A stretch of DNA of 64,000 nucleotides from Vibrio pectenicida (GCA_024347015.1 AP024889.1:1550001-1614000); one strand, 5' to 3'. Positions 53,401 to 63,488 are shown, counted from the first letter of the stretch. Numbers and translations are program-made. Notes: generated from the sequence alone by a model not told the origin.

Positions 53401-55289
53401 GTGATGTATTTGGCAATGGAATGCTACTATCTAAGCATATCCGTCTCCAAGTCGCATTTAACCATCTGCACATTTTTATTGACCCAAATCCTGATTCTGC
53501 GAAAAGTTGGAAAGAGCGTGATCGCTTATTCAAACTTCCTCGCTCAAGTTGGGAAGACTACAATACCAAATTGATTTCAAAAGGTGGTGGTATATTCCCC
53601 CGTCGTGCTAAATCTATTTCTCTAACTCCTGAAATCCAAAAGATGATCGGAACTAAAAAAACGTCTTTAGCGCCGAATGATCTGATCAAGATGCTTCTAA
53701 AAATGGAAGTAGATCTTTTGTGGAACGGTGGGATAGGAACTTATGTGAAGTCTGCAACCGAGACTCACACTGATGTAGGGGATCGTGCAAACGACGTATT
53801 ACGCATAGATGGCCGAGATTTACGCGCCAAAGTTGTGGGTGAAGGCGGTAACCTTGGTATGACTCAATTAGGTAGAGTTGAGTATGCACTAACTGGTGGC
53901 CGGGTAAATACCGACTTTGTCGATAATGTTGGTGGGGTAGACTGTTCAGATAATGAAGTGAACATCAAAATCTTCCTCAATGGGCTTGTTGCGAATGGTG
54001 ATTTGACCGTAAAACAACGCAATAAGATCCTAGAGTCAATGGAAGATGAAGTTGGCGAAATTGTTTTAGATGATGCTTATTGTCAATCAGAATCTGTTTC
54101 AGTAACTGAGCAACGTGGTACGGGACTAGTTAAAGAACAAATTCGCTTCATTCACGATATGGAAAAAGCAGGCCATCTTGATCGCGCTTTAGAGCATATC
54201 CCAGACGACGAGACTTTATTAGAACGGGAGAAACTAGGCCAAGCTCTTACGCGGCCTGAACTTGCTGTTCTCGTAGCCTACGGCAAGATGGTTTTGAAAG
54301 AGGATCTAGTTCATGATGATATTTCCAATGATGACTACCATGCTCAACAATTAGTTAACTATTTTCCAACTAAGTTACGCCGTGACTATGTTCAGCAAAT
54401 GGATAATCACCCACTGCGCGCAGAAATCATAGCTACTGCATTAGCAAACCAAATGGTTAATGAAATGGGTTGTAACTATGTAACTCGCATGCAAGAGGAA
54501 ACAGGTGCGCATATAGTTGATATTGCCAATGCCTACGCGGCTTGTCGCGAGATTTTTGGTTTAGAGAAAGTTCTAACATCATTACGTGCTCTTGATAACA
54601 AGGCTTCTACTGATGCTCAGTATGACATGATGTTTTATGTACGCAGAACCATGCGACGTCTGTCCCGTTGGGTGTTGCGAAATCGAACAGGGCGTCAATG
54701 TGTGAAAGCTCTTGTAGAGCTTTATCAAGGTGATGTAGAAAATATCAATGCTAAGTTGGACAGTATACTTGTCCCTGCTGAAGTTGAAGAACATAAGCAG
54801 ATGGCACAATCTTGGATTGATCAAGGAGTCACTCCAGAAACAGCGATTTACGTATCTCGTTTATCTAGCCTTTATTCTGTATTGGATATCTCAACAGTAT
54901 CTCGTGAGAAAGGCATTTCGGTTGAACAGGTGGCTAAACTTTACTTTAACTTAGGTGATAGGCTGTCATTACACTGGTTCCTAAACCAAATCAATGCTCA
55001 AGCGGTAGATAACAATTGGCAAGCACTCGCTCGAGCAGCTTTCAGAGAAGATCTGGATTGGCAGCAACGCCAGCTAACTGGCCAAGTGCTAAGTTGTAAT
55101 TGTGTCCCTGATGATTTAAATGTAATGAAAGCTCTTGACGAATGGATCTCAAGCAACGAAGTATCATTACACAGATGGGAAAACATTCTTAACGAGTTCA
55201 AAGTTGGATCAGTACATGAATTTGCTAAGTTCTCAGTTGCATTACGTGAATTGATGTTACTCAACTTAAATTGCGCAGCTAACGAGTAG
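50448..55289 (+). CDS. gdhB: NAD-specific glutamate dehydrogenase, large type
   Basis: The large (L_180-like) NAD-glutamate dehydrogenase deaminates glutamate to 2-oxoglutarate for catabolism. From ATG 50448 the chain has 1613 residues. The N-terminal part includes ACT-like regulatory segments; the catalytic core sits around residues 790-1200, with GGKVARGGLRWSDR.EDFRTE, the PVGAKGGFV segment holding the catalytic lysine, and GVGDMAGDVFGNG of the NAD-binding domain. GGAG lies eight bases upstream of this ATG, which decides the start over a longer open frame. It ends with a strong terminator. Confidence 0.96.
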   Translation: MTARETLMPVLLEKVYKLIQDKLELAHQPLVTQLAQHLFSNISHDDLVERNESDLYGAIISLWHHINEKKADEVSVRVFNPTVSRQGWQSTHTIVEIVVPDSPFLVDSVKMALSRLDLASHLMLHGPTQIERNKVGDITGINKGKGTLQSLFHMEVDRLSAKETMTSLREELEKIITDTALVVHDWLLMVEKVEEVTNQVEAQKDYIKTEHNRYEETVKFLRWLGDHNFTFMGYKEYDLVHVDGDTELRPTADKGLGLFANRHRVRSVKLSEFPDSARLEAKKPFLLIMTKGNTPSRIHRPAYTDYIGIKKIDKNGKVVGEHRFTGLYTSAVYNQSVESIPLIREKVERILVASRYREGSYAFKALHNILENYPRDELLQANEEELLEVGMGVVQMQDRDMLRLFIRKDPFGRFFSCMVYVTKDRYNTELRRKTQQILKQYFGCNNEVEFTTYFSESPLARTHYIVRVDNNNMDVDVKMIEQNLMEASSTWDDRLSDSIIANFGESKGLPLAKEYLHAFPRSYKEDVLPGSAVADIERIESLSDDNRLGMLFYRPQELASDSKSVRFKLYHRDEPIHLSDVMPMLENLGLRVIGESPYEVRKADGHIYWILDFSMLHKSEKTVDLREARDRFQQAFAAIWAGNLESDGFNRLVLGASLTGREISILRAYARYMRQVGFPFSQQYIEETLSHYPELARCLVALFVKRFDPKYKGSQKGQTELINSMTEQLDHVESLDDDRIIRRYMEMITATLRTNYYQLDENKQPKPWLSLKMKPSEIPEIPQPVPAFEIFVYAPDIEGVHLRGGKVARGGLRWSDRQEDFRTEILGLVKAQQVKNTVIVPVGAKGGFVCKRQHTLSGRDEIFAEGKRCYKRFIRALLDVSDNIVEGEVSPPKNVIRHDEDDPYLVVAADKGTATFSDLANSVSDEYNFWLGDAFASGGSNGYDHKAMGITAKGGWESVKRHFREMGIDCQTTDFTVIGVGDMAGDVFGNGMLLSKHIRLQVAFNHLHIFIDPNPDSAKSWKERDRLFKLPRSSWEDYNTKLISKGGGIFPRRAKSISLTPEIQKMIGTKKTSLAPNDLIKMLLKMEVDLLWNGGIGTYVKSATETHTDVGDRANDVLRIDGRDLRAKVVGEGGNLGMTQLGRVEYALTGGRVNTDFVDNVGGVDCSDNEVNIKIFLNGLVANGDLTVKQRNKILESMEDEVGEIVLDDAYCQSESVSVTEQRGTGLVKEQIRFIHDMEKAGHLDRALEHIPDDETLLEREKLGQALTRPELAVLVAYGKMVLKEDLVHDDISNDDYHAQQLVNYFPTKLRRDYVQQMDNHPLRAEIIATALANQMVNEMGCNYVTRMQEETGAHIVDIANAYAACREIFGLEKVLTSLRALDNKASTDAQYDMMFYVRRTMRRLSRWVLRNRTGRQCVKALVELYQGDVENINAKLDSILVPAEVEEHKQMAQSWIDQGVTPETAIYVSRLSSLYSVLDISTVSREKGISVEQVAKLYFNLGDRLSLHWFLNQINAQAVDNNWQALARAAFREDLDWQQRQLTGQVLSCNCVPDDLNVMKALDEWISSNEVSLHRWENILNEFKVGSVHEFAKFSVALRELMLLNLNCAANE

Positions 55290-55333
55290 TATTTATCTTT
55301 CATTGAATTATGCGGTAAAACAGTAAATAATAT

Positions 55334-55358
55334 AGCCCCGTTTGTACGGGGCTTTTTT
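55334..55358 (+). terminator. Intrinsic terminator of gdhB
   Basis: AGCCCCGT pairs with ACGGGGCT (loop TTGT), followed by TTTTT, 44 bases after the gdhB stop and just before pyrD. Confidence 0.92.
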
Positions 55359-55372
55359 CTATCGGAGGCACA

Positions 55373-56383
55373 ATGCTTTACCGTCTAGCCAGAACTGGCT
55401 TTTTTCAACTTGATGCCGAAAAGGCACATGATCTTGCAATTGAAAACTTTAAACGTTTTACCGGCACACCTCTCGATCTTCTGTATCGCCAACAACTTCC
55501 TGGCCGCTCAGTGGAATGTATGGGAATCACTTTTCGCAACCCTGTTGGACTCGCTGCTGGTTTAGATAAAAATGGGGAGTGTATAGAAGCTTTTGATGCT
55601 ATGGGTTTTGGATTTGTTGAAGTTGGAACTGTGACACCCAAACCTCAACCTGGGAATGAAAAGCCGCGACTTTTTCGCCTAGTAGAAGCAGAAGGCATTA
55701 TTAACCGAATGGGCTTTAATAACCAGGGTGTTGATAACTTGGTTGAGAATGTAAAGAAGGCTAACTTTAACTGTATTCTTGGCATTAATATTGGTAAGAA
55801 TAAAGACACTCCAATTCAGAATGGAGCTGAAGACTACCTTATTTGTATGGATAAGGTATATCAGTATGCTGGATATATAGCTGTAAACATATCTTCACCT
55901 AACACCCCAGGGTTAAGATCGCTCCAATACGGAAAGGCATTAGACGAACTTCTATCCGATTTAAAACAAAAGCAGTCAGAACTAGCCACTAAGCACCAAA
56001 AATATGTCCCACTCGCACTAAAAATAGCTCCTGATTTAAGTGATGACGAAGTTAACCAGGTTTGTGATTCCTTGCTAAAGAATAAAATTGATGGAGTAAT
56101 TGCAACCAATACTACACTTGATCGTAGTATTGTCGAGGGGATGAAGTATGCAAATGAGGCAGGGGGCTTAAGTGGACGACCTGTACAATCTAGGAGTACA
56201 GAGGTTGTTCGCCTATTACACAACAAACTAAAAGATCAAATTCCAGTAATTGGAGTGGGTGGCATTGACTCTTATGTAGCAGCTAAAGAAAAAATGATGG
56301 CAGGAGCTCAGCTGATCCAGGTTTATTCTGGATTTATATACCATGGCCCTAAACTTGTTCGAGATATTGTCAAAAATATTTAG
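55373..56383 (+). CDS. pyrD: Dihydroorotate dehydrogenase (quinone), PyrD
   Basis: PyrD oxidises dihydroorotate to orotate in pyrimidine synthesis, passing electrons to quinone at the inner membrane. The 336 residues match class 2: an N-terminal amphipathic region (about 1-40) for membrane contact, [13 protein letters not shown] (about 58-70), [11 protein letters not shown] (about 172-182) with the catalytic Ser, and GVGGIDS....KMMAGA..IQVYSG at the FMN phosphate site. GGAGG precedes the ATG by five bases. It begins 15 bases after the gdhB terminator and has its own terminator. Confidence 0.97.
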   Translation: MLYRLARTGFFQLDAEKAHDLAIENFKRFTGTPLDLLYRQQLPGRSVECMGITFRNPVGLAAGLDKNGECIEAFDAMGFGFVEVGTVTPKPQPGNEKPRLFRLVEAEGIINRMGFNNQGVDNLVENVKKANFNCILGINIGKNKDTPIQNGAEDYLICMDKVYQYAGYIAVNISSPNTPGLRSLQYGKALDELLSDLKQKQSELATKHQKYVPLALKIAPDLSDDEVNQVCDSLLKNKIDGVIATNTTLDRSIVEGMKYANEAGGLSGRPVQSRSTEVVRLLHNKLKDQIPVIGVGGIDSYVAAKEKMMAGAQLIQVYSGFIYHGPKLVRDIVKNI

Positions 56384-56437
56384 TCGATCAAGTGTGACAA
56401 TGTCACTATAAAATAAACGTATTTACTTGGCTTTTTT

Positions 56438-56471
56438 AAGAGGAAATGATTATTCATTTCCTCTTTTTTTT
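56438..56471 (+). terminator. Intrinsic terminator of pyrD
   Basis: AAGAGGAAATGA pairs with TCATTTCCTCTT (12 perfect pairs, loop TTAT), followed by a run of T, 55 bases after the pyrD stop. Confidence 0.93.
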
Positions 56472-56555
56472 CATTGAATAGTACATAAAATTTGACTAGT
56501 AGTATTTTGGGGTAGGATTTTTCTTACCTTAAGTTGAATTTTATACGAGATTGAA

Positions 56556-57110
56556 ATGATGCTCAAACCGAGCGATAAGTGGATTTGGTATTACGATGAC
56601 ACAGAACAGCACTTGATGCTGGACCTTGGTGACGACATCATATTCAGAACGAATATGTCAAAAAAATTGGTTGTAGACTGCGCAATTGGAATTAATGAAT
56701 TTTCAGTTGACGACGCTTCTGCTTTCCAAACATATAAAGAACAAATCTCCCATCTTAACCTTTCAGAACCCAGACAAGCAGAGTTAACACTATACTGCGT
56801 AGCGGCTAAGCGCTTTCACAAGCCTGTTCAACCCAAAAGCTGGTTTTTTAACCCTGTCGCCTGTGGTGAGTATTCCCCTGAAGAAGGCGATTTTGTACAG
56901 CTTTTAAACAGTCATAGTGAAGGCTATTTTATTGTGCTGGAAGTAGGGGATAACGCCAGCTTATGTGCGTCAGTAGATGTAGCCCCTTTTGTTCTAGATG
57001 GCATTAAGTTCCTTCAATTTGGTCAAGCTATTAAAGTGATGCATGACCGAATGTCTGCAGCAAATAAAATTTTAAACCAACACTCACATTCAATAGCATT
57101 AGTGAGTTAA
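56556..57110 (+). CDS. zapC: Cell division protein ZapC
   Basis: ZapC (YcbW) binds FtsZ and promotes bundling of filaments in the division ring. The 184-residue product has the family pattern: KPSDKWIWYYD near the start, LMLDLG, FRTN, and the QPKSWFFNPVACGEYSPEEGDFVQLLN block (about 97-123). The start is one of two consecutive ATG codons at 56556 or 56559. It lies between pyrD and rlmL, the same neighbours as in enterics. Confidence 0.92.
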   Translation: MMLKPSDKWIWYYDDTEQHLMLDLGDDIIFRTNMSKKLVVDCAIGINEFSVDDASAFQTYKEQISHLNLSEPRQAELTLYCVAAKRFHKPVQPKSWFFNPVACGEYSPEEGDFVQLLNSHSEGYFIVLEVGDNASLCASVDVAPFVLDGIKFLQFGQAIKVMHDRMSAANKILNQHSHSIALVS

Positions 57111-57577
57111 TTCTTTCCGTTCCTTTTTTATCTTCTAGGTGGGCCTAAGTGCCGATATATTTTAATTTTAGATCCCTTACTTAACAAATCAGTAAAAAAT
57201 AATCACTATTTTTATCAATAATTGATACAAAAATAGCCTACCTTAACGTCATAAAAGCTAAATATTCCTCTATTAACCCATTTCTGTAATTAAATAACCA
57301 TATAATAACTCTCTGGTATATACCAGATTGGCATTAAATAAGTATTCACTATCGTGACAGTAAGCATTTTTTGTTTGCTACTTGATAACGAGTCAATATT
57401 GATTGAAATAAAATTACACTAGCAATCTATTGCAAACATATTGGCTGTCTAAGTTAATTGGTGGATGATTTTCACTCAACTAGGGAGCTTCATTATAAGA
57501 ATAGAAAGGAATAGGCTAACCAAATGGACACGATACAGGTATAATCATTCGTCGTTTACCATTTATTTAAGAACACT
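57111..57577 (+). other. Gene-free region between zapC and rlmL with a 16-base palindrome
   Basis: 467 bases, very AT-rich, with no coding frame or RNA gene that I can support. It presumably carries the promoter of the rlmL cluster. The one clear structure is the perfect palindrome TCTGGTATATACCAGA at 57312-57327, about 250 bases upstream of rlmL. Confidence 0.5.
57312..57327. promoter_or_regulatory. Perfect 16-base palindrome, candidate operator
   Basis: TCTGGTATATACCAGA is self-complementary over all 16 bases. The half site CTGGT resembles FadR boxes, but the spacer is one base too long. Unknown regulator. Confidence 0.4.
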
Positions 57578-59701
57578 ATGCACCAATATCTTGCGGTTAC
57601 ATCCAACGGACTAGAAAACCTGTTAGTTGAAGAATTAAGTAAACTAGGGATAGAAAACGCTAAACCTGTTCAAGCTGGAGTAAAATTTAATGCTTCTAAC
57701 GAACAAGTCTATCGCTGTTGTCTATGGAGCCGTTTGGCGTCGAGATTTGTTCGAGTCCTATCCGAGTTTACCTGTAATAATGATATGGACTTGTACCTTG
57801 CGAGTTCAGCAGTAAATTGGGTCAAACAATTTCATAGTTCAAATAAGTTTATTGTCGACTTTAAGGGGACTAACCGAGAAATTCGCAATAGCCAATATGG
57901 GGCAATGAAGGTAAAAGATGCAATAGTAGATTGCTTTAATAAAAGGGATTTACCAAGACCATCGATCAGTAAAGATCAACCAGATCTTAGGATTCACCTA
58001 AGGCTTCATAAAGATAAAGCATTGCTGGGCATAGATATGGTTGGTGGTGGCCTTCATCAACGGGGTTATCGCCTAGAATCAGGTAAAGCTCCCTTAAGAG
58101 AAACCCTTGCAGCAGCTCTTGTTCTTCGTTCTGGTTGGGATATACAGCAGCCTCTTTTAGACCCCATGTGTGGTTCAGGAACACTTCTTATTGAAGCTGC
58201 AATGTTAGCCTCTAACATTGCGCCAGGAATCAAACGTGATAAATTTGGCTTTGAAGCTTTAGAAGACTTTGAAGCGCAGACTTGGGCAGAAATTAAAACT
58301 GAGGCCTCAGTTCAAGGAAGAAAGGGTGTCAAAAAAAATGACACTAAGTTTTATGGCTTCGATAGTGATGCGAGCATAGTTCAAACTGCTAAAGACAATG
58401 CACGTAGGGCTGGAGTTGATTCATTAATTACTTTCGAGCACAAAGATGCCGCTGATTTAAAGCGACCATCCGGTTTCGACTCAGGTACTATTTTATCCAA
58501 CCCTCCTTATGGTGAAAGACTTGGTACCCACCCTGGTTTAATAGCACTTTATACTGCATTCGGTGCTCAACTAAAGTCAGAGTTTAGAGGCTGTAAGGCT
58601 TCCATTTTTTCAAGCTCCGAAGAGCTACTCAGCTGTTTACGTATGAGGGCAGAAAAACAATACAAGCTTGATAATGGCTCGTTACCCTGTCACCAGAAAA
58701 ATTACTCCATTTCCAGCAAGGTGAGAACTGTCGATGGTGACGCTGTAACAAAAACTAAAATAGCGCCTGATTTCTCAAACCGCCTTAAAAAAAATATTGC
58801 CAAGATTTCAAAGTGGGCAAAAAAAGAACAATTAGATTGTTACCGAATCTATGACGCCGATCTTCCAGAATACAATGTGGCCATTGACGTTTACCTAGAT
58901 CATCTAGTTATACAGGAATACGCTGCACCAAAAAATATTCCTGAGGAAAAAGCAAAACTTCGTCTTACCGACATCATTCGAGCATCAATTCAAGTTACTG
59001 GTACTGAAGCAAATAAGGTTGTCCTAAAAGTACGTGAGAAGCAGAAAGGACGTTCACAGTATCAAAAATTATCACAACAATCACAAATTATGAACGTATC
59101 TGAATATGGAGTGAAGCTTATTGTTAACTTGCATGATTATTTAGATACTGGCTTGTTTCTCGACCATAAGCTGACACGTCAAAAAATTGGTCAATGGGCT
59201 ACAGGTAAAGATTTTTTAAATCTGTTTGCTTATACTGGTTCTGCGACAGTTCATGCTGCTTGTGGGGGAGCGAAATCTACAACGACAATCGACATGTCGA
59301 ACACTTATCTCGAATGGGCTCAAGAGAATATGAAACTTAATGGTCAGATAGGGCGTCAACACAGATTTGAACAAGCTGATTGCTTACAATGGCTGGAAAC
59401 AACAACTTCTCAGTTTGATTTGATATTTATTGATCCACCAACATTTTCCAATTCAAAAAGAATGCAACAAACCTTTGACGTGCAGCGAGACCACATCCAT
59501 TTGATGAAAAATCTCAAAAGGCTTTTGCGTCCTGAAGGTCAGATTGTTTTTTCTAATAATAAGCGGCAATTTAAAATGGATATGGATTCAATGAAAGAGC
59601 TTAATCTAGACGCACAAAATATCTCTTCGCTGACACTGCCGCTCGATTTTTCTCGCAACAAGAATATCCACAATTGCTGGATTGTCTCTCATAGCGATTA
59701 A
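57578..59701 (+). CDS. rlmL: Bifunctional 23S rRNA methyltransferase RlmL/RlmK
   Basis: RlmKL (YcbY) makes m2G2445 and m7G2069 in 23S rRNA. The 707-residue fusion has a THUMP domain (about 45-155), the RlmL methyltransferase (about 165-380, with [15 protein letters not shown] and [10 protein letters not shown]) and the RlmK methyltransferase (about 440-707, with [14 protein letters not shown] and [12 protein letters not shown]). All SAM motifs are intact. Its TAA overlaps the ATG of the glutaredoxin-like gene by one base. It is the first gene of the cluster with uup and DUF3466. Confidence 0.96.
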   Translation: MHQYLAVTSNGLENLLVEELSKLGIENAKPVQAGVKFNASNEQVYRCCLWSRLASRFVRVLSEFTCNNDMDLYLASSAVNWVKQFHSSNKFIVDFKGTNREIRNSQYGAMKVKDAIVDCFNKRDLPRPSISKDQPDLRIHLRLHKDKALLGIDMVGGGLHQRGYRLESGKAPLRETLAAALVLRSGWDIQQPLLDPMCGSGTLLIEAAMLASNIAPGIKRDKFGFEALEDFEAQTWAEIKTEASVQGRKGVKKNDTKFYGFDSDASIVQTAKDNARRAGVDSLITFEHKDAADLKRPSGFDSGTILSNPPYGERLGTHPGLIALYTAFGAQLKSEFRGCKASIFSSSEELLSCLRMRAEKQYKLDNGSLPCHQKNYSISSKVRTVDGDAVTKTKIAPDFSNRLKKNIAKISKWAKKEQLDCYRIYDADLPEYNVAIDVYLDHLVIQEYAAPKNIPEEKAKLRLTDIIRASIQVTGTEANKVVLKVREKQKGRSQYQKLSQQSQIMNVSEYGVKLIVNLHDYLDTGLFLDHKLTRQKIGQWATGKDFLNLFAYTGSATVHAACGGAKSTTTIDMSNTYLEWAQENMKLNGQIGRQHRFEQADCLQWLETTTSQFDLIFIDPPTFSNSKRMQQTFDVQRDHIHLMKNLKRLLRPEGQIVFSNNKRQFKMDMDSMKELNLDAQNISSLTLPLDFSRNKNIHNCWIVSHSD

Positions 59702-59955
59702 TGGAATTAAAGATGGTCACACTATACAGCACCGAAGGATGTCACCTCTGTGAATTAGCGAATAATCTTTGTCAACAGCTTAATATCGAGCATATGCTCG
59801 ACATTGTAGATATCGCAACCGATGACAAGTTATTTGAACGTTACAGCGTCACAATCCCAGTATTAAGCATCAACGGTAGTGAACTTAAATGGCCGTTCGA
59901 TTTACAACAATTACAAATGTGGTTAGAAAAAAATGGCATTACTTACCATAAATAA
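59701..59955 (+). CDS. Glutaredoxin-like protein (DUF836 type)
   Basis: An 84-residue thioredoxin-fold protein with a CxxC active site C14-HL-C17 in STEGCHLCELA, and the cis-proline segment TIPVLSINGSEL (about 51-62). Glutathione- or thiol-dependent redox activity is likely; no target is known. It overlaps rlmL by one base and uup by 23 bases, so the three genes are tightly coupled. Confidence 0.88.
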   Translation: MELKMVTLYSTEGCHLCELANNLCQQLNIEHMLDIVDIATDDKLFERYSVTIPVLSINGSELKWPFDLQQLQMWLEKNGITYHK

Positions 59956-61849
59956 TGGGCTGCTGGCTTACGGCGATCATCCTTTACTTGATCATACTGA
60001 CTTTACACTTCAAGAAAACGAGCGAGTCTGCTTGGTAGGCAGAAATGGTGCTGGAAAATCGACTTTGATGAAGATTTTAGCCAGTGAAGTATTTCTTGAT
60101 GATGGCAAGCTTAACATCACACAAGACGTCATAATTTCACGTCTTGAACAAGATCCACCTCGAAATGAAGATGGTACAGTATTTGACTATGTCGCCGGTG
60201 GCTTAGCTGAAGCTGGTAAACAATTAAAACTCTATCAAGATTTGCTTGATCTGGTATCGAGTGCGCCAACAGATAAAAACATTAATAAACTTGCTCGGAT
60301 CCAGGAGCAACTTGAGCATTCAGGAGGTTGGCGTTTTGAGGACCGAATCAAAAATGTGCTTGCAGCACTTAAACTTGATGGCAACACAAAGCTTACTGAG
60401 TTATCTGGAGGGTGGCAGCGCAAGGCTGCATTAGCAAGAGCTTTAGTTCGAGAGCCTGATGTCTTACTACTTGATGAACCAACTAACCACCTTGATGTAA
60501 CAACCATTGAATGGCTTGAGAATTTTTTAAAAGACTTTAGAGGCTCGATAATTTTTATTTCCCATGATCGAGCATTCATTAAGTCTATGGCAACTCGTAT
60601 TGTTGATCTAGATCGAGGTAAGCTGGTTTCATTCCCTGGTGATTATGAAAATTACTTGGTAGAAAAAGATGAAATGCTGCGTGTTGAAGAAATGCAAAAT
60701 GCAGAGTTTGATAAAAAACTGGCTCAGGAAGAGGTATGGATACGACAAGGAATTAAAGCACGACGAACTCGTAACGAAGGTCGGGTCCGGGCGCTAAAAA
60801 AATTGCGAGAAGAACGTAATGATCGCCGTGAAGTTCTAGGAAAAGCTCAGATACAAATAGATGATGGATCTCGTTCTGGCAAAATTGTATTTGAGGCTGA
60901 AAATATTTCCTTTAGCATCGATGGCAAACAAATTGTTAGCAACTTTTCATTCAACATTATGCGTGGTGACCGTATTGCTCTTATCGGTCCAAATGGTTGC
61001 GGAAAAAGCACATTACTAAAGTTATTATTGGGTGATCTCCAAGTTGACTCTGGTAGGCTACATTGTGGTACTAAGTTGGAAGCTGCCTACTTTGATCAGT
61101 ATAGAGAACTATTAGATCCTGAAAAATCGGTTATTGATAACTTGGCAGATGGTAAACAAGAAGTAATGGTTGGTGGTCGTCAACGACATGCTTTGAGCTA
61201 CCTTCAAGATTTTTTATTTGCCCCTAAAAGAGCAAGGACACCTGTTAAAGCATTATCAGGTGGCGAAAAAAATAGACTATTACTCGCTCGTATTTTATTA
61301 AAACCCAATAACTTACTCATATTGGATGAACCAACCAACGATCTTGATATTGAAACATTGGAACTTTTGGAAGATTTACTTGCCAATTATCAGGGCACCT
61401 TACTTTTGGTTAGCCACGATCGCCAGTTTGTTGATAACACAGTAATGACGAGTTGGATTTTTGAAGGTGAAGGTGAAGTGGAAGAGTTTGTCGGTGGTTA
61501 CCATGATGCGCAGCAGCAACGTGAGCAAAGCCGAAAAGTTCGCAACACGGAAGAGCAAATGCAATCTGAAAGGTGCGTTGAACAATCTATTAAAACTAAA
61601 CCAGTATCAAGTAAAACGAAGAAGTTATCTTATAAACTTCAGCGCGAACTTGAAGAGTTACCAGCAAAATTGGAACAGCTAGAGGTCGATATAGAGTTAA
61701 CTCAGGAAAAGGTAAATTCTCCAGACTTTTTCTCTAAGTCAATAGATGAAACACAACCAATTATAGATACGCTTGCTGCTTTAGAGCAGGAGCTTGAGAT
61801 TGCTTTTGAGCGTTGGGAAACGTTAGAAGCAATGCAACAGGAAAGTTAA
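59933..61849 (+). CDS. uup: ABC-F ATPase Uup
   Basis: Uup is a soluble ABC-F protein that acts on ribosomes and affects transposon excision. The 638 residues contain two ATPase domains: Walker A GRNGAGKST (about 36-44), LSGGWQRKAALARAL and LLLDEPTNHLD; then GPNGCGKST (about 351-359), LSGGEKNRLLLARIL and LILDEPTNDLD. An interdomain linker (about 240-310) is basic and helical. The C-terminal ~90 residues are a coiled coil, the DNA-binding part in the E. coli protein. The ATG lies inside the glutaredoxin-like gene, and DUF3466 follows six bases after the stop. Confidence 0.95.
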   Translation: MALLTINNGLLAYGDHPLLDHTDFTLQENERVCLVGRNGAGKSTLMKILASEVFLDDGKLNITQDVIISRLEQDPPRNEDGTVFDYVAGGLAEAGKQLKLYQDLLDLVSSAPTDKNINKLARIQEQLEHSGGWRFEDRIKNVLAALKLDGNTKLTELSGGWQRKAALARALVREPDVLLLDEPTNHLDVTTIEWLENFLKDFRGSIIFISHDRAFIKSMATRIVDLDRGKLVSFPGDYENYLVEKDEMLRVEEMQNAEFDKKLAQEEVWIRQGIKARRTRNEGRVRALKKLREERNDRREVLGKAQIQIDDGSRSGKIVFEAENISFSIDGKQIVSNFSFNIMRGDRIALIGPNGCGKSTLLKLLLGDLQVDSGRLHCGTKLEAAYFDQYRELLDPEKSVIDNLADGKQEVMVGGRQRHALSYLQDFLFAPKRARTPVKALSGGEKNRLLLARILLKPNNLLILDEPTNDLDIETLELLEDLLANYQGTLLLVSHDRQFVDNTVMTSWIFEGEGEVEEFVGGYHDAQQQREQSRKVRNTEEQMQSERCVEQSIKTKPVSSKTKKLSYKLQRELEELPAKLEQLEVDIELTQEKVNSPDFFSKSIDETQPIIDTLAALEQELEIAFERWETLEAMQQES

Positions 61850-61855
61850 TATTAT

Positions 61856-63469
61856 ATGAGCAAGACTATTTTAAAGCTATCATCTGTTACCTTATCACTT
61901 GTAGGTTCTTTGTCTGCAAATGCTGCTATTTACAACGTTTATGACTACCAACCCGTCGTTAACTCGAGTGCCAAGACTTATGGAGTTGCGATCAAACCAG
62001 AAAATGGCACAGTTAACTGTTGGAATGGCACAAACTGTTCCCAAGCGGATTATGAGATAGCATTCGAAGAAAAATTGTATAATGAGGGGTTTGAGTACAG
62101 AGATGAAGCTCCATTTCGATACGCATTAGGCTACGATTTGCTAGAAGAAGGTTACGATGGTTTTAAAAGCTATTGTAATAGTTTTCTAGGTTATAACGAT
62201 GGCGGGTGTTCTCGGTGGGCTGATGAAGCCTATAACAAAGGATACGCACAGGAAAGTAGTAATACTTCTTATGCGTATATAGAAAGCTCTACTAATCAAG
62301 TACAAAATACACAGCCTAATGTTATCATAAATAACTTCACGTCTACCGCCGATGTAATTGGCACCTACTACGGTGGGAGTTTATTAAACAGAACAGTCGC
62401 ATACTCTGGTGGTAACTCACCAATTCTTACTGCTTCCAGCCAAACTTTCAATCAAAATAAAGTTTGGGCCAAAACATCGAGCGGTTCAGACGATATAATT
62501 GTCGGCAGTGTTAGTAAGCAATCTACGCAGAATGGAAACGACTATATTTCTTATGCCACTATTTGGAGAGATGACGGAACTAGCGCTAAAATAGTAACCT
62601 GGCAAGGAGCTGCGGAAGAGAACCGAAGAGCGCCTCAAGGTAGTGCAAGGGATGTCGCTATTGTAGGGGGGATAACATATGCGGTAGGGTATAACTCAGA
62701 TTCCGAAGAGAGACCGGTGGCTACCGTATTTAATGTAGACCGAACTAACCTAACAGCAACATCATCAATAATTAATCGATATTCGTCCACTGATTATTTA
62801 AATTCGCTTCTCACTTCCATCAATAATAATGGGTACGCTATTGGTGAAGCCAAATATGCAACACGAATCAATGGTACTTACGCAAATAGCTTGTTCTATA
62901 TCACTGATCCTACAAATCCCAATGGTAGTTTTAAAGAATTCTCTGGAACGATTTTCTTCACAGGTGCAAACGGAAAAGCAGGTGCAATCAATAATTACGA
63001 TGAAGCAGTTGGTTCTATTGATTACCAAACCCATACGGAAACAGGTAGTAATGGTAATCAAAGAGGTCAGAGGGGTTTTATTACACCTTTGAATTCATCA
63101 AGAACTAAGGCTCCTTTGAATGGTAGAGGTTGGTATTTGGATGATTTGACCAATGATGGAAATACAGACTCCAATAATAATCAATTCCGCATTATTGATG
63201 CTACGGATATTAATGATGCAGGCGTAATATCTGCAACAGCTTACTATTGTGCTGGCGGCTATGATACTACCTACCTTGATTCCAAATGCGATGGTGGTAC
63301 TCAAGGGGCAGAAAAAATTGTTGCTGTTAAGCTGGTACCTATCGAAAATGCTACTTCATCAAATATTCAAACACGAGGCTTATCACCTGCGCCAGTTGAT
63401 CGCAAAGGTGGTTCTCTTTCCTGGTTTGCTTTAGCACTCATAGGGTTGCTAAGGTTCCGTAGAAAATAA
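61856..63469 (+). CDS. DUF3466 exported protein with GlyGly-CTERM sorting tail
   Basis: A 537-residue secreted protein. A signal peptide (about residues 1-23, ending ANA) is clear. The N-terminal part has an aromatic and acidic section with cysteines (NCWNGTNC, YCNSF, GGCSRW); the rest is a beta-rich DUF3466 domain of repeated G/D-N turns. The last ~22 residues are a GlyGly-CTERM signal: KGGSLSWFALALIGLL then FRRK, i.e. Gly-Gly, a short hydrophobic helix and basic end. Such tails are cut by rhombosortase in Vibrio and Shewanella, with the protein placed at the cell surface. Function unknown. It follows uup by six bases and has its own terminator. Confidence 0.88.
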   Translation: MSKTILKLSSVTLSLVGSLSANAAIYNVYDYQPVVNSSAKTYGVAIKPENGTVNCWNGTNCSQADYEIAFEEKLYNEGFEYRDEAPFRYALGYDLLEEGYDGFKSYCNSFLGYNDGGCSRWADEAYNKGYAQESSNTSYAYIESSTNQVQNTQPNVIINNFTSTADVIGTYYGGSLLNRTVAYSGGNSPILTASSQTFNQNKVWAKTSSGSDDIIVGSVSKQSTQNGNDYISYATIWRDDGTSAKIVTWQGAAEENRRAPQGSARDVAIVGGITYAVGYNSDSEERPVATVFNVDRTNLTATSSIINRYSSTDYLNSLLTSINNNGYAIGEAKYATRINGTYANSLFYITDPTNPNGSFKEFSGTIFFTGANGKAGAINNYDEAVGSIDYQTHTETGSNGNQRGQRGFITPLNSSRTKAPLNGRGWYLDDLTNDGNTDSNNNQFRIIDATDINDAGVISATAYYCAGGYDTTYLDSKCDGGTQGAEKIVAVKLVPIENATSSNIQTRGLSPAPVDRKGGSLSWFALALIGLLRFRRK

Positions 63470-63488
63470 GGTAAATTTCAATCTTAGG

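Noticed and set aside
57312..57327. FadR box in the zapC-rlmL gap
   Set aside because: Half sites CTGGT and ACCAG fit, but the spacer is four bases instead of three and the central bases differ.
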